Positions 28,749 through 38,559 of a stretch of 64,000 nucleotides of DNA are shown piece after piece. Origin of the DNA: Bradyrhizobium sp. WSM1743 (lineage in GTDB: Bacteria > Pseudomonadota > Alphaproteobacteria > Rhizobiales > Xanthobacteraceae). Where the stretch lies: positions 62,001 through 126,000 of the forward strand of contig NZ_AXAZ01000011.1 in assembly GCF_000473065.1 (NCBI RefSeq). Reading direction: 5' to 3'. The notes beneath the pieces were generated by a model that searched no databases, was not told the origin of the DNA, and saw only the letters and a program-made list of their open reading frames with translations. How positions within the stretch are numbered: the first letter of the stretch is position 1; each line of letters opens with the position of its first letter. The position numbers and the translations under genes were made by a program.

Positions 28749-29111
28749 CAGGAACCCGCCCCACTACGACCCACTGCGACTTATACGAGACCCACCTGGC
28801 CGGCCAGTGCCGACGTCCCGCGAATCCGTATCCCCAAGTCACGGCAAACCATAGTCACTGCCCCAAACAGCGCCAACTCACGCTTTTTTACCGATTGTTA
28901 CCCCAAACCTGCCGTATTCGCGCCAAGGCTTAACCAAATTGCGCCGAGGTTCGAGGCCGCTACCGGCAGTTTTACTGAACCCCCGAATGTGTAATTAATG
29001 ATTTAAAATCAGTTGCTTGGCGGCGCCATCCGGGTATGCACCGGACAAAAGGAAAGGTCCCGGCAAGCTTGTTGCCGGGACCTTTTTTCGTCTGCCTTGT
29101 TGTAACAATCC
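28749..29111. other. ftsZ-lpxC spacer
   Basis: 363 bp containing the hairpin at 29056-29088 and an AT-rich stretch (ATTAATGATTTAAAATC near 28993-29009) that could hold the lpxC promoter. No small gene is visible. Confidence 0.5.
29056..29088. terminator. Strong stem-loop after ftsZ
   Basis: GGTCCCGGCAA and TTGCCGGGACC form a perfect 11-bp stem with a 5-base loop, followed on the + strand by TTTTTT. Read in the ftsZ direction (-), the stem is followed by TTTCC. It is a terminator in form and may work both ways. Confidence 0.8.
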
Positions 29112-30899
29112 TCAGGTCGCCTGCCGCCGCAGGAAGGCCGGGATATCAAGATGGTCGTCACCCTGTGGCGCCGGCGCAACAGGCGCGGGGCGGCCATGCA
29201 TGTCCAGGCCCTGCGGCGCGGGACGGCGGGCATACTCAGATACCGGCTCATTGGATGCGATCTGCTGCGCCACGGTCTTCTGCGGCCGGCGCTCAGGCAG
29301 CGGCGGCATCGCGGGACCGGAGGTCCGGGCCGCGACCGGCGGCTCACTTTCCTCGTCCCGACGGCCGAGGCCGACATTGGCGAGGCGTTGCAGCAGCGAC
29401 AGGCGGGTCTTCTGCGGGGTCTCTTCTTCAACCTCGCCGCGGGCCTGACGAATCTCGGCCTGGGCCGGCATCGGCAGCTCGTCGATGCGCGGCATCCGCG
29501 GCGCGCGGGCCGGACGCTCTGCCTGCGGCGGGATGAAGGTTTCGGGCGTCATCGGCTCCTGCATCGCGACCGGGGCCATGTCCGGCTCTGGGAACAGGGT
29601 CGGCTTCTGCGCGATCGGACGCACGGTGACGTCGCCATAGGTCTGCGGCGCGGGCGCCTGCGGGGCTTCAGCAACCGCAGCGGCGATGGCGGCGAGCGCA
29701 GCACGCTCGACGTTCGGACGGGGCGCGGCAGCAGCCGGAGCCGGCGCGCCGACCGGGGTCTGGGCTTCCAGCTTCTGGGCGCGTTCGGCCAGACGCTGGT
29801 TGTCGGCACGGAGCCGCGCGGTGAGGTCGGCGAGACGGGTCTCGGCAGCGGCGGCCGGTGCGGCGGCCTGCTGCACCTGCGGGGCCGGGTTTGCGACGGG
29901 AGCGGAGGTCGCCTGGCTGTTGCGGGCGATCGCGGCCTGCTCGATGCCGGTGGCGACCACCGAGACGCGGATCAGGCCGTCGAGCGCCTCGTCGAAGGTC
30001 GCGCCGACGATGATGTTGGCGTCCTGGTCGACCTCCTCGCGGATGCGGGTCGCGGCCTCGTCGACCTCGAACAGCGTGAGGTCCTTACCGCCGGTGATGG
30101 AGATGAGGAGGCCCTTGGCGCCCTTCATCGAGCTGTCGTCGATCAGCGGGTTGGCGATCGCGGCTTCAGCGGCGGTCAACGCGCGCTTGTCGCCGGAGGC
30201 TTCGCCGGTGCCCATCATCGCCTTGCCCATCTCGCGCATGACGGCGCGGACGTCGGCGAAATCGAGGTTGATCAAGCCTTCCTTGACCATCAGGTCGGTG
30301 ATGCAGGCGACGCCCGAGTAGAGCACCTGGTCGGCCATCGCGAAGGCGTCGGCGAAGGTGGTCTTTTCGTTGGCGACCCGGAACAGGTTCTGGTTCGGGA
30401 TGATCAGGAGCGTATCCACGACCTTGTGCAGCTCGGCGATGCCGGCTTCAGCGGTGCGCATGCGGCGGCCGCCTTCGAAGTGGAACGGCTTGGTCACGAC
30501 GCCGACGGTGAGGATGCCCATGTCGCGCGCGGTCTTGGCGATCACGGGCGCTGCACCGGTGCCGGTGCCGCCGCCCATGCCGGCGGTGACGAACACCATG
30601 TTGGCACCCGAGAGATGATCGCGCAGCTCGTCGATCACCTCCTCCGCCGCCGCCGCGCCGACGTTCGGCTGCGAACCTGCGCCGAGGCCTTGCGTGACCG
30701 CCGTGCCCATCTGCACGATGCGCTGCGCCTTCGACATCGTCAGCGCCTGCGCGTCGGTGTTGGCGACCACGAAGTCGACGCCCTGCAGGCCCGCCGTGAT
30801 CATGTTGTTGACGGCGTTGCCACCGGCGCCGCCGACGCCGAACACGGTGATCCGGGGCTTCAGTTCGTGAATATCAGGAACATTGATGCTGATGGTCAT
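29112..30899 (-). CDS. ftsZ: Cell division GTPase FtsZ
   Basis: A 595-residue tubulin homologue that forms the Z ring. The GTPase core begins [19 protein letters not shown] and has the tubulin signature [19 protein letters not shown]. The core ends near residue 320. A long Pro/Ala/Gln-rich linker of about 240 residues follows ([16 protein letters not shown] and similar), and the protein ends with the conserved partner-binding peptide [11 protein letters not shown], which binds FtsA and other tethers. Long linkers are normal in alphaproteobacterial FtsZ. The gene follows ftsA by 87 bp and precedes a strong terminator-like hairpin. Confidence 0.98.
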   Translation of the reverse strand: MTISINVPDIHELKPRITVFGVGGAGGNAVNNMITAGLQGVDFVVANTDAQALTMSKAQRIVQMGTAVTQGLGAGSQPNVGAAAAEEVIDELRDHLSGANMVFVTAGMGGGTGTGAAPVIAKTARDMGILTVGVVTKPFHFEGGRRMRTAEAGIAELHKVVDTLLIIPNQNLFRVANEKTTFADAFAMADQVLYSGVACITDLMVKEGLINLDFADVRAVMREMGKAMMGTGEASGDKRALTAAEAAIANPLIDDSSMKGAKGLLISITGGKDLTLFEVDEAATRIREEVDQDANIIVGATFDEALDGLIRVSVVATGIEQAAIARNSQATSAPVANPAPQVQQAAAPAAAAETRLADLTARLRADNQRLAERAQKLEAQTPVGAPAPAAAAPRPNVERAALAAIAAAVAEAPQAPAPQTYGDVTVRPIAQKPTLFPEPDMAPVAMQEPMTPETFIPPQAERPARAPRMPRIDELPMPAQAEIRQARGEVEEETPQKTRLSLLQRLANVGLGRRDEESEPPVAARTSGPAMPPLPERRPQKTVAQQIASNEPVSEYARRPAPQGLDMHGRPAPVAPAPQGDDHLDIPAFLRRQAT

Positions 30900-30986
30900 G
30901 GTTGCCTCTCGATCACGCGCGCGTGGGTTCGCCCCGGCCGGCGGCCGCGGGAGTTGGTGAAAATGGGAGATTGCGGAAAGCAGTCA

Positions 30987-32309
30987 TCAGAAGCCCTCGC
31001 GTAGCCATCGTCCGACCTTTCCGAAATATCCGCCGGTCCCTGTCTTGACCTGCTGCCGCGTATGCCGCGGTTCGACATGTTCGAGGTGAACATATTGCGG
31101 GTAGACGAGAAGTCCGGTCGGCACCGCGAACGCGGCGTTCTTCGCCTCGTTGGGCAGCCGGCCGAAACCGAGCGGACGGCCGACCCGCACGGGCCGGCCG
31201 AGAATCTGGGTGCCGAGCTCGACGAGACCGGTCAGCTGCGAGGCGCCGCCCGAAAGCACGACGCGGCCGTTGGGCTCTGAGGCGAAGGGCGAATCCTTCA
31301 GCTTGTCCCGAACCATTTCGAAGACTTCCTCGGCACGGTGCTTGACGATGTTCGCGATGGTGGCGCGGGAGACGATCTGCGGCAGATCCTGCTCGTCACC
31401 GGCTGTCGGCACAGACATCAGCTCACGCGAGTCCGATCCGCCGGTGATGACGGTCCCGTATAACGTCTTGATTCGCTCGGCATCGGCAATGGTCGCCGAG
31501 AGTCCGCGCGCAAGATCCATCGTGATGTGTTGCCCGCCGACCGCAAAACCCGCCGCATGCACGAAGCGGCCGCCTGAATAAACGGCAATCGTGGTGGTGC
31601 CGGCGCCCATCTCGACGACAGCGGCGCCGAGATCCGCCTCGTCGTCGGTCAGCACCGACAAGCCGGCGACATAGGGGCTCGCCGCCATGGCTTCGACATT
31701 GATGTGGCAGCGTTCCACCGCGAGCATCAGGTTCCGCGCCACGGTGGCGTCACAGGTGACGACGTTCATGTCGACGCCGAACTGGTGCGCGACCATGCCG
31801 CGGGGATCGCGAATGCCCTTGACGCCGTCGAGCGTGTAGCCGACCGGCAGCGCGTGCAGCACGGTGCGGCCTTCGCCGGTGGCGTGGCGCATGCCGGTGG
31901 AGGTGACGCGGCTGACATCGGCCGGCGTCACGGCGCCGCCGCGGATGTCGGCGGCGGCCTCGACCAGCTGACCGGCCGGCCGGCCGCCGGAGACCGACAG
32001 CAGCACCGACTCGACCCGCACCTTGGCCATCTTCTCCGCAAGCCCGACGGCCTGGCGCACCGCCTGCTCGCATTCGCCGAGATCGATCACCGCGCCGGCC
32101 TTCATGCCGCGCGACTGGATCTGGCTGTAGCCGATCAATTCCACCGCGTGGGTGCGGCCGCGCAACGCTTCGCTCGGCGGCGACGGCTTCAGCCGCGCGA
32201 TCATGCAGGCGATCTTGCTGGTGCCGATATCGAGGCAGGCGACGATGCCGCCGCGCTTGTGCGGCATCGGGCGCGTCTTCGGCGTCTGGGTGCGATCGAG
32301 ACCGGTCAT
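30987..32309 (-). CDS. ftsA: Cell division protein FtsA
   Basis: A 440-residue actin-fold ATPase that tethers FtsZ to the membrane. The phosphate loops GIVACLDIGTSKIACMIA and AAVVEMGAGTTTIAVYSGG are present, as is RVVLSGGASQLTGLVELG. The last residues (GYFGKVGRWLREGF) form the amphipathic membrane-targeting helix. Its start overlaps the ftsQ stop by 4 bp (32306-32309), so the two are translationally coupled. Confidence 0.97.
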   Translation of the reverse strand: MTGLDRTQTPKTRPMPHKRGGIVACLDIGTSKIACMIARLKPSPPSEALRGRTHAVELIGYSQIQSRGMKAGAVIDLGECEQAVRQAVGLAEKMAKVRVESVLLSVSGGRPAGQLVEAAADIRGGAVTPADVSRVTSTGMRHATGEGRTVLHALPVGYTLDGVKGIRDPRGMVAHQFGVDMNVVTCDATVARNLMLAVERCHINVEAMAASPYVAGLSVLTDDEADLGAAVVEMGAGTTTIAVYSGGRFVHAAGFAVGGQHITMDLARGLSATIADAERIKTLYGTVITGGSDSRELMSVPTAGDEQDLPQIVSRATIANIVKHRAEEVFEMVRDKLKDSPFASEPNGRVVLSGGASQLTGLVELGTQILGRPVRVGRPLGFGRLPNEAKNAAFAVPTGLLVYPQYVHLEHVEPRHTRQQVKTGTGGYFGKVGRWLREGF

Positions 32310-33334
32310 GCGGAATCCCCGGCCTTCTTTTTCTTCTTGTCCTTGAACTGCTCCTCACGCGCCTTGGCGGCATCCTCGGAGAGCTGCACCACCAGCCGAT
32401 CGGGCAGGCGCATGTCGACGGCGACGATATCGCGGGAGAACAGCCTGTCTTCTTTGTCGAGCTTGGACAGCATCGCGAGCGCGTTGCCGACGTCCTGCTC
32501 GGGCAGGCGGATGTCGAGGCCGTCCTTGAGCCTCAGGTTCCAGCGCCGCTCGCCGACATAGATCGCGGCTTTGGTGATCGAATTGACCTGCGGATAGCGC
32601 GCCAGGAGCGCCAGGAAATCGCGCGCCTGCGTATCGGCGCCCTTGCCGACCACCAGCGGCAGCATCAGGAAGCGGCGCGAGACATAGGGCTCGAGCACGG
32701 CGCCGTCATCGGCGATGACCGAAAGACGGCCGGCCTCCTGCCACAGCGCGAACGCCTTACGCTCGGTGAGCTCGATCATGAGCTGGCCCGGATAGAGCTT
32801 CAGCACGGTCGCATCCGCGATCCAGGGATTGGCCTTGAGCTTGTCGCGCACCGCGTCGGCGTCGAGGAACAGCAGCGAAGAACGGCCGCTGACGCCGCCG
32901 ATCGCGAGGATCTCGTCCTGCGTCAACTGCTTGCGGCCGTTGATCACGACGGAGGTGATGCGGAAGCCGGCTGAATTGGCGAGCGCATTGCGGGCATCGC
33001 TGACCGCGGTGATGAAATCCTGGAGATGGCCGCCCTTGACGATGCCGAAGCCGCAGCTTCCGATCAGCAGCAGCACGGTCATGCTGATACCGACCCGGCG
33101 CGGCAGATAGCGTTCGACCAGCGCAACCACGCGCGGCGGCGGCTCGCGCTCGACGACGGCCTTGGTCTTGGCTTTGGCTTTGGCCTTGTCCTTGGCGGCA
33201 GCGCGCGCCTCAGCGTGCTTGTCCTGCACCCACTCGCGCAAAAGCACGACCGCTCCGATCGCGGCCGCCTTCAGGTCGGCTTGGGGCCTCAGCGATCTCA
33301 GAAGCGATCGGGTGAGGCTTCCTGCTCCATCCAT
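32306..33334 (-). CDS. ftsQ: Cell division protein FtsQ
   Basis: A 342-residue bitopic divisome protein linking FtsB/FtsL to other components. A cytoplasmic tail of ~90 residues contains a striking Lys/Ala run (AKDKAKAKAKTKAVVE). One membrane span (SMTVLLLIGSCGFGIV) follows, then the POTRA domain (FRITSVVINGRKQLTQDEIL) and the periplasmic beta domain (NPWIADATVLKLYPGQLMIE). The C-terminus is Lys-rich (EQFKDKKKKKAGDSA). It overlaps ftsA by 4 bp. Confidence 0.95.
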   Translation of the reverse strand: MDGAGSLTRSLLRSLRPQADLKAAAIGAVVLLREWVQDKHAEARAAAKDKAKAKAKTKAVVEREPPPRVVALVERYLPRRVGISMTVLLLIGSCGFGIVKGGHLQDFITAVSDARNALANSAGFRITSVVINGRKQLTQDEILAIGGVSGRSSLLFLDADAVRDKLKANPWIADATVLKLYPGQLMIELTERKAFALWQEAGRLSVIADDGAVLEPYVSRRFLMLPLVVGKGADTQARDFLALLARYPQVNSITKAAIYVGERRWNLRLKDGLDIRLPEQDVGNALAMLSKLDKEDRLFSRDIVAVDMRLPDRLVVQLSEDAAKAREEQFKDKKKKKAGDSA

Positions 33335-33684
33335 TGCACGAGCTCGTCAACAGTTTGCCCGCGACATCGCGCGGATCCTGGCGAACATGACGTCTCGAAC
33401 CTGCCGGGCCGGGTGCTGGTCTTCAGCAGAAGAAAACCTCTCCCCTTCAAAGCGTTCGCTGGAGGTGACATCACCCGCGACAGCTCACGCGCCGGCAGCC
33501 AAAGCGCCATATGCGCCGCCAGCGTTAACCTTCGGACGTCCTGGTAAACAAAAGGTAAAATTCGTTAACGACTTGCGCATTTTGCCCCGCTCTGTGAGGC
33601 ATTTATGCCGCGATGTCCGGCATTTTACCGGTTTTAGGCGCCAAACCGGGCCGTTTCGGCGCTCCGGCCGTTAACCAGTCCTAA
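33335..33684. other. ddlB-ftsQ spacer, no gene recognised
   Basis: 350 bp between ddlB and ftsQ, the longest gap inside the cell-division part of the cluster. It is AT-richer on the ddlB side (GGTAAACAAAAGGTAAAATT near 33543) and could carry a promoter for ftsQAZ. A 70-aa frame on the minus strand overlaps ftsQ and looks spurious. Confidence 0.5.
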
Positions 33685-34671
33685 TTATTTCCGCACGCCC
33701 TGCCCGGCGAGCTCCACCAGGCCGCGCAGGAAGTCGACGAATGCGATGCCCTCGGCCTTAAGCGCCTTGGGGTAGAGCGAGGACTTGGTCAGCCCGGGCA
33801 GCGTGTTGGTCTCGAGATAGACGAGGCCCTTGTCCGAGACGATGAAGTCCGACCGGGAATAGCCGGTGCAGGACATCGCGCGATGCGCCAGCATCGCCTG
33901 CTCCTTCAGCGCGGCAGTGATCTCGGGTGCGAAGCGGCCGGGGCAGATCTCCTGGGTCGACTTCAGCAGGTATTTTGCGGCGTAGTCGAAATTGCCCTCG
34001 CCCGGAATGATCTCGATCGGCGGCAGCGAGATGATCGAGCCATCGGTGCGCTCCAGCACGCCGCAGGTCGCCTCGACGCCGGCGATATAGGGCTCGATCA
34101 CGTACTCTTCATGCTTCGCCGCATTGCGGACGGCGACCAGGTCCTGCTTGGCGTTCACGAAGATCAGGCCGTAGCTCGACCCATCCCGGGCCGGCTTCGC
34201 GATCAACCGGCCGTATTCGGCGAAGGCTTCGTCGATGTCATCAAGCGCAACGTTCGCCGGCGGCGTCACGCCGCCGAGCGTGGCAAACCGCTTGGCCGCG
34301 ATCTTGTCGAAGGCAAGATGCGAGGACGCCGAGCCCGAGCCGGTGAAGGGCACGCCGCGCGCCTCGCACATCACCTGCAATTCGCCATTCTCCGCACGTC
34401 CGCCATGCAGGCCGAGCACCAGCACGCGGTCGTCGGCCTTGGCCTGGTCGAGCGCCTCTTCCAGCGGAATGCCACGCGTACCGGGCTTGAACTCGTCCTC
34501 GAACGGACGGGCGTGCTCGAGCAGTTGCTTGGACTGCACGACGTGCACCTTGTCCTCGATGTCCCACCACCACAGGTCAGCCTCGGGCAAGGCCTGATGC
34601 AGTGCCTGCGCCGAGGCAACTGAGACGAGACGCTCCCGGTTGGAGCCGCCGAAGAGGATTGTGATGCGCAT
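33685..34671 (-). CDS. ddlB: D-alanine--D-alanine ligase
   Basis: A 328-residue ATP-grasp ligase making the D-Ala-D-Ala dipeptide for MurF. ATG 34671 is chosen because GAGGA lies six bases upstream; the ATG at 34683 has no such site. Motifs: ITILFGGSNRERLVSVAS, PFTGSGSASSHLAFDKIAAK, PARDGSSYG (ATP-binding loop), and the metal-binding end LETNTLPGLTKSSLYPKAL. Compared with E. coli DdlB, the HGxxGEDG motif reads LHGGRAENGELQ, a divergent form. It lies in its usual place between murB and ftsQ. Confidence 0.93.
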   Translation of the reverse strand: MRITILFGGSNRERLVSVASAQALHQALPEADLWWWDIEDKVHVVQSKQLLEHARPFEDEFKPGTRGIPLEEALDQAKADDRVLVLGLHGGRAENGELQVMCEARGVPFTGSGSASSHLAFDKIAAKRFATLGGVTPPANVALDDIDEAFAEYGRLIAKPARDGSSYGLIFVNAKQDLVAVRNAAKHEEYVIEPYIAGVEATCGVLERTDGSIISLPPIEIIPGEGNFDYAAKYLLKSTQEICPGRFAPEITAALKEQAMLAHRAMSCTGYSRSDFIVSDKGLVYLETNTLPGLTKSSLYPKALKAEGIAFVDFLRGLVELAGQGVRK

Positions 34672-34688
34672 TCGTGTCCTCATATTTA

Positions 34689-34767
34689 GTCATTCCGGGG
34701 CGCGTGAAGCGCGAACCCGGAATCTCGAGATTCCGGGTTCGATGGTAACGCATCGCCCCGGAATGAC
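34689..34767. repeat. Palindromic intergenic repeat, family A, between murB and ddlB
   Basis: GTCATTCCGGGGCGCG to CGCCCCGGAATGAC with the centre GGAATCTCGAGATTCCGGG. It fills nearly the entire 98-bp murB-ddlB gap. Confidence 0.9.
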
Positions 34768-34769
34768 TG

Positions 34770-35690
34770 TTAAATCGGAATCCCGATCCGCTTGATTTCC
34801 CAGTGTAGCTCAATTCCGGAATTCGCCTTCACGCGTTCGCGCACGGTCTCGCCCAGCGTCTCGATATCGCGCGCGGTGGCATCGCCCGTGTTGATCAGGA
34901 AGTTGCAATGCATCTCCGAGACCTGCGCGCCGCCGACGCGCAGGCCGCGGCAGCCGGCGGCATCCACCAGCTTCCAGGCGGAGTGGCCCGGCGGGTTCTT
35001 GAAGGTCGAACCGCCGGTCTTCTCGCGGATCGGCTGCGCGGTCTCGCGATGCGTCTGCACCTCCGCCATACGCGCGCGGATCGCCTCCGCATCGCTGATC
35101 TCGCCGCGAAAGCGGGCGGAGGTGAAGATGATGGAGGGATCGACGCCGCTGTTGCGGTAAACGAACTTCATGTCGGCGTTGGAGAAGAGATGCTTCGTGC
35201 CGTCGCGCCCCACACCCCTCGCCTCGATCAACACATCCTTGGTCTCACCGCCATTGGCACCCGCATTCATGCGCAGCGCGCCGCCGATCGTGCCGGGAAT
35301 GCCGAAATAGAATTCGAGCCCGCCGATATTGGCGGACGCCGCCACTTCCGCCACGCGCTTGTCGAGCGTGGCAGCGCCGGCGGTGACGATGTCGCCGCTC
35401 GCGGTGGCCTCGCCGAAGGCGCGCGGCGCAAGGCGGATCACCACGCCGGCAATGCCGCCGTCGCGCACGATCAGGTTGGAGCCGACGCCGACGACGTAGA
35501 CCGGAATGTCGGAGGCAAGATGGGCGAGGAAATAAGCGAGATCGTCCTCATCCGCCGGCGTGAACAGCACCTGCGCGGGCCCGCCGACACGAAACCAGGT
35601 GAGCTCGGCGAGCGACTGGTTGGCGAGCAGCCGGCCGCGCAGCTCCGGCATCGCGGCTTTGAGAGAGGGGGTGATGTCGGGGAAGCTCAC
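34770..35690 (-). CDS. murB: UDP-N-acetylenolpyruvoylglucosamine reductase
   Basis: A 306-residue FAD enzyme that reduces UDP-GlcNAc-enolpyruvate to UDP-MurNAc with NADPH. FAD-binding region: [20 protein letters not shown] and [20 protein letters not shown]. The type I active-site segments are present: [11 protein letters not shown] and [20 protein letters not shown] (catalytic Ser), with Glu near [10 protein letters not shown]. It starts 4 bp after the murC stop, so the two are co-translated. Confidence 0.97.
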   Translation of the reverse strand: MSFPDITPSLKAAMPELRGRLLANQSLAELTWFRVGGPAQVLFTPADEDDLAYFLAHLASDIPVYVVGVGSNLIVRDGGIAGVVIRLAPRAFGEATASGDIVTAGAATLDKRVAEVAASANIGGLEFYFGIPGTIGGALRMNAGANGGETKDVLIEARGVGRDGTKHLFSNADMKFVYRNSGVDPSIIFTSARFRGEISDAEAIRARMAEVQTHRETAQPIREKTGGSTFKNPPGHSAWKLVDAAGCRGLRVGGAQVSEMHCNFLINTGDATARDIETLGETVRERVKANSGIELHWEIKRIGIPI

Positions 35691-35694
35691 GACT

Positions 35695-37098
35695 TCACCC
35701 CAGCACCTTCAACTGGTCCGGCAAAGCATACGCCCATTGCGTGATGTTGCCGGCGCCCAGGCAGACGACGAGATCGCCGGACTTCGCCAGTCCCTTGACG
35801 ATGCCGGCGAGCTCCGTCGCTGCCGGCAGCGGGATCACCTCGCGATGACCATGCGCGCGCAGGCCCGCAACGAAATGATCGCGGTCGATGCCGTCGATCG
35901 GCGCTTCGCCGGCGGCATAGACGTCGGCAACAACAACCGCGTCCGCATCGTTGAAGCAGGTGCAGAACTCCTCGAACAGCGATTGCAGGCGGGTGTAGCG
36001 ATGCGGCTGCACCACGGCGATCACCTTGCCGGTGTAGGAATCGCGCGCCGCCTTCAGCACCGCCGCGATCTCCACGGGGTGATGGCCGTAATCGTCGATC
36101 ACGGTGACGCCGTTCCATTCGCCGGTCTTGGTGAAGCGGCGCTTGACGCCGCCGAAGCCTGCAAGGGCACTGCGGATCTTGTCGTCGGAAACGCCAAGCG
36201 TGTGCGCGACCGCGATCGCGGCCGTCGCGTTCGATGCGTTGTGCCGGCCCGGCATCGGCAGCGCGAGGTCGGCGATCTCGTGCACAGCCCCACTCTTGCG
36301 GTCGCGGATCACGACCTTGAATTTCGAGCCGCCGCCGCCCGCAGTGAGATCGACCAGCCGCGCATCGGCCTGCGGATTCTCGCCATAGGTGATGATGCGG
36401 CGGTCTTCGATCCTGCCGACGAGGCTCTGCACCACGGGATGATCGATGCACATCACGGCAAAGCCGTAGAACGGCAGGTTCTCGACGAAATGACGGAAGG
36501 CGTCCTGCACCGCCTCGAAGGTCTTGAAGTGGTCGAGATGCTCGGGGTCGACATTGGTGACGATCGCGACATCGGTCGGCAGCTTCAGGAACGTGCCGTC
36601 GCTCTCATCGGCCTCCACCACCATCCAGTCGCCGGCCCCGAGCCGCGCGTTGGAGCCGTAGGCATTGATGATGCCGCCGTTGATGACGGTGGGATCGAGC
36701 CCGCCGGCATCGAGCAGCGTCGCGACCATCGTGGTCGTCGTGGTCTTGCCGTGCGTGCCGGCGATGGCGACGCAGCTCTTCAGCCGCATCAGCTCGGCCA
36801 GCATCTCGGCGCGGCGCACCACGGGAATGCGTTTCTCGCGCGCCGCCATCAATTCCGGATTGTCGCGCTTGATCGCGGAGGACACGACCACGACCTCGGC
36901 ACCGTCGATATTCTCGGCCTTGTGGCCGACCGAGACTTTCGCGCCCTTCTTGCGCAGACGGTCGAGATTGTAATTGTCGGCGGCGTCGGAGCCCTGCACG
37001 GCGTAGCCGAGATTGACCAGCACCTCGGCGATGCCGCTCATGCCGATCCCGCCGATCCCGACGAAGTGGATAGGTCCGATCTCGCGCGGCAGTCTCAT
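35695..37098 (-). CDS. murC: UDP-N-acetylmuramate--L-alanine ligase
   Basis: A 467-residue Mur ligase adding L-Ala to UDP-MurNAc. N-terminal nucleotide loop [23 protein letters not shown] loop [20 protein letters not shown], and central motif [12 protein letters not shown]. The C-terminal domain ends [15 protein letters not shown]. It is followed after 4 bp by murB. Upstream, a 248-bp gap filled by two different palindromic repeats separates it from murG. Confidence 0.97.
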   Translation of the reverse strand: MRLPREIGPIHFVGIGGIGMSGIAEVLVNLGYAVQGSDAADNYNLDRLRKKGAKVSVGHKAENIDGAEVVVVSSAIKRDNPELMAAREKRIPVVRRAEMLAELMRLKSCVAIAGTHGKTTTTTMVATLLDAGGLDPTVINGGIINAYGSNARLGAGDWMVVEADESDGTFLKLPTDVAIVTNVDPEHLDHFKTFEAVQDAFRHFVENLPFYGFAVMCIDHPVVQSLVGRIEDRRIITYGENPQADARLVDLTAGGGGSKFKVVIRDRKSGAVHEIADLALPMPGRHNASNATAAIAVAHTLGVSDDKIRSALAGFGGVKRRFTKTGEWNGVTVIDDYGHHPVEIAAVLKAARDSYTGKVIAVVQPHRYTRLQSLFEEFCTCFNDADAVVVADVYAAGEAPIDGIDRDHFVAGLRAHGHREVIPLPAATELAGIVKGLAKSGDLVVCLGAGNITQWAYALPDQLKVLG

Positions 37099-37119
37099 GG
37101 TCTATCCTGTCGTTCCGTC

Positions 37120-37232
37120 GTCATGCCCGGGCATAAGCGCGAAGCGCGTCTTTGCGCAAGGCGTCCCGGGCATCCACGAATCCTTACCACTTCTTGCAAG
37201 ACGTCGATGGCCGGGACAAGCCCGGCCATGAC
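37120..37232. repeat. Palindromic intergenic repeat, family C (murG-murC gap)
   Basis: GTCATGCCCGGGCATAAGCG at the left and GGCCGGGACAAGCCCGGCC then ATGAC at the right. It is the second copy of the 324-407 element, with a longer centre. Confidence 0.85.
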
Positions 37233-37261
37233 GAGTAACAGGTCAAAATCGGCCCTTTCTC

Positions 37262-37341
37262 GTCATTCCGGGGCGCCCGAAGGGCGAACCCGGAATCTCG
37301 AGATTCCGGATCGCGCCGCCGCGCGCCCCGTCCGGAATGAC
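37262..37341. repeat. Palindromic intergenic repeat, family A (murG-murC gap)
   Basis: GTCATTCCGGGGCGCC to CCCCGTCCGGAATGAC, with GGAATCTCGAGATTCCGG in the centre. It lies 30 bp from the family-C copy in the same gap. Confidence 0.88.
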
Positions 37342-37346
37342 GACTG

Positions 37347-38447
37347 CTAAAGTCCCGCGACCTTAACCACCAGATCCGCCAGCCGCTGGGCGGCATCGAG
37401 CCGCCCTGCCCCCTTCGCGGCGGCGGCCATGGCGGCAAGGCGTGCCGGTTCAGCTGCGAAAGCGGAGATTTCGGCGGCGAGACGATCGGAGGTGAACTCG
37501 GTCTGCGGGATGCGGATGGCGCCGTCGACCTTGGCCAGCACGCCGGCGTTGGCGAACTGGTCCTGGTCGATCGAGCCCGGCAGCGGCACCAGGATCGAGG
37601 GCCGGCCGATCGCGGCAAGCTCGGCGACGGTGCCGGCGCCGGAGCGCGACACCACCAGATGATTGGAGGCGAGCCGCGCCGGCAAGTCGGTGAAGAACGG
37701 CGCGAGCTCAAACTTGATCTTGAGCTTGCCGTACACTGCACGTACTCGCGCCATGTCTTCTTCGCGCACCTGCTGGGTGAGGACGAGGCGGCTCCACAGC
37801 GCAGGCTCGAGCCGCTCGATCGCGCCCGGCACGATGTCGGCCATGATGCGCGCGCCCTGGCTGCCGCCGACGACCAGCAGGCGCAGCGGACCGTTCGTTT
37901 CCGGCGCGGTGTATTGCACGGCAGCCGCCGCGAGGATCGCCGGACGCATCGGCGTGCCGACAGTCGTGGTTTTGCCTGCCAGCGCCGGATCGCGATCGAG
38001 CACGCCGGGCAAGGACGTCGCGATGGCGCGGACGCGGCTCGACAGGAACCGGTTGGCGCGGCCGAGCACGGCGTTGGCGTCGTGGATGATGCTAGGCACG
38101 CCGGCGAATTTCGCAGCGACAAGGGGGGGCAGCGTCGGATAGCCGCCGAAGCCGACGACGGCGACCGGCTTCAATCGCTTGATCAGGCCAAAGGCGGAGA
38201 GCGTGCCGGCGGCGAGCGTGAGGCCGGCATAGGCGAGCTGGAATGGATTGCGCCCGCGCGCGGTCTCGCTTCTGACGACGTCGATCATGTCCTTGCTGAA
38301 CAGCCCGCTATAGCGCAGCGCGCGCTCGTCGGTGACGAGGCGGACGCGAAAGCCGCGCCGGATCAATTCGACGCCGAGCGCCTCGGCCGGGAACAGATGG
38401 CCGCCGGTGCCGCCCGCGGCGAGAAGAATCAAGGGGGACGTGTCCAT
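37347..38447 (-). CDS. murG: Lipid II synthase (UDP-GlcNAc:undecaprenyl-PP-MurNAc-pentapeptide GlcNAc transferase)
   Basis: A 366-residue GT28 glycosyltransferase on the inner face of the membrane that turns lipid I into lipid II. G-loops: ILLAAGGTGGHLFPAEALGV and VVGFGGYPTLPPLVAAK, plus LLVVGGSQGARIMADIV. The UDP-GlcNAc motif is VVSRSGAGTVAELAAIGRPS. It is separated from ftsW by a GCGAGCGCAGCGAAGC-type repeat. Confidence 0.97.
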   Translation of the reverse strand: MDTSPLILLAAGGTGGHLFPAEALGVELIRRGFRVRLVTDERALRYSGLFSKDMIDVVRSETARGRNPFQLAYAGLTLAAGTLSAFGLIKRLKPVAVVGFGGYPTLPPLVAAKFAGVPSIIHDANAVLGRANRFLSSRVRAIATSLPGVLDRDPALAGKTTTVGTPMRPAILAAAAVQYTAPETNGPLRLLVVGGSQGARIMADIVPGAIERLEPALWSRLVLTQQVREEDMARVRAVYGKLKIKFELAPFFTDLPARLASNHLVVSRSGAGTVAELAAIGRPSILVPLPGSIDQDQFANAGVLAKVDGAIRIPQTEFTSDRLAAEISAFAAEPARLAAMAAAAKGAGRLDAAQRLADLVVKVAGL

Positions 38448-38475
38448 GGTGAGGGAGTTTTACAGTGTCTCCTCC

Positions 38476-38553
38476 GTCATTGCGAGCGCAGCGAAGCAAT
38501 CCAGACTGTGCCCGCGGAGGGATTCTGGGTTGCTTCGCTGCGCTCGCAATGAC
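38476..38553. repeat. Palindromic intergenic repeat, GTCATTGCGAGCGCAGCGAAGC type (family D)
   Basis: GTCATTGCGAGCGCAGCGAA at the left is mirrored by TTCGCTGCGCTCGCAATGAC at the right around an inner CAATCCAGA / GATTCTGGGTTG. It occupies the ftsW-murG gap. Only one copy is in this window. Confidence 0.88.
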
Positions 38554-38559
38554 GAAGAA

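Noticed and set aside
33170-33200. Lys/Ala repeat coding run in ftsQ as a possible assembly artefact or repeat expansion
   Set aside because: It stays in frame in the cytoplasmic tail, where FtsQ is poorly conserved and often low-complexity.
33540-33570. GTAAAATTCGTTAAC near the ddlB-ftsQ spacer as a CtrA box
   Set aside because: The half-site and spacing do not fit TTAA-N7-TTAA; similar TTAA words near lpxC are also mis-spaced.
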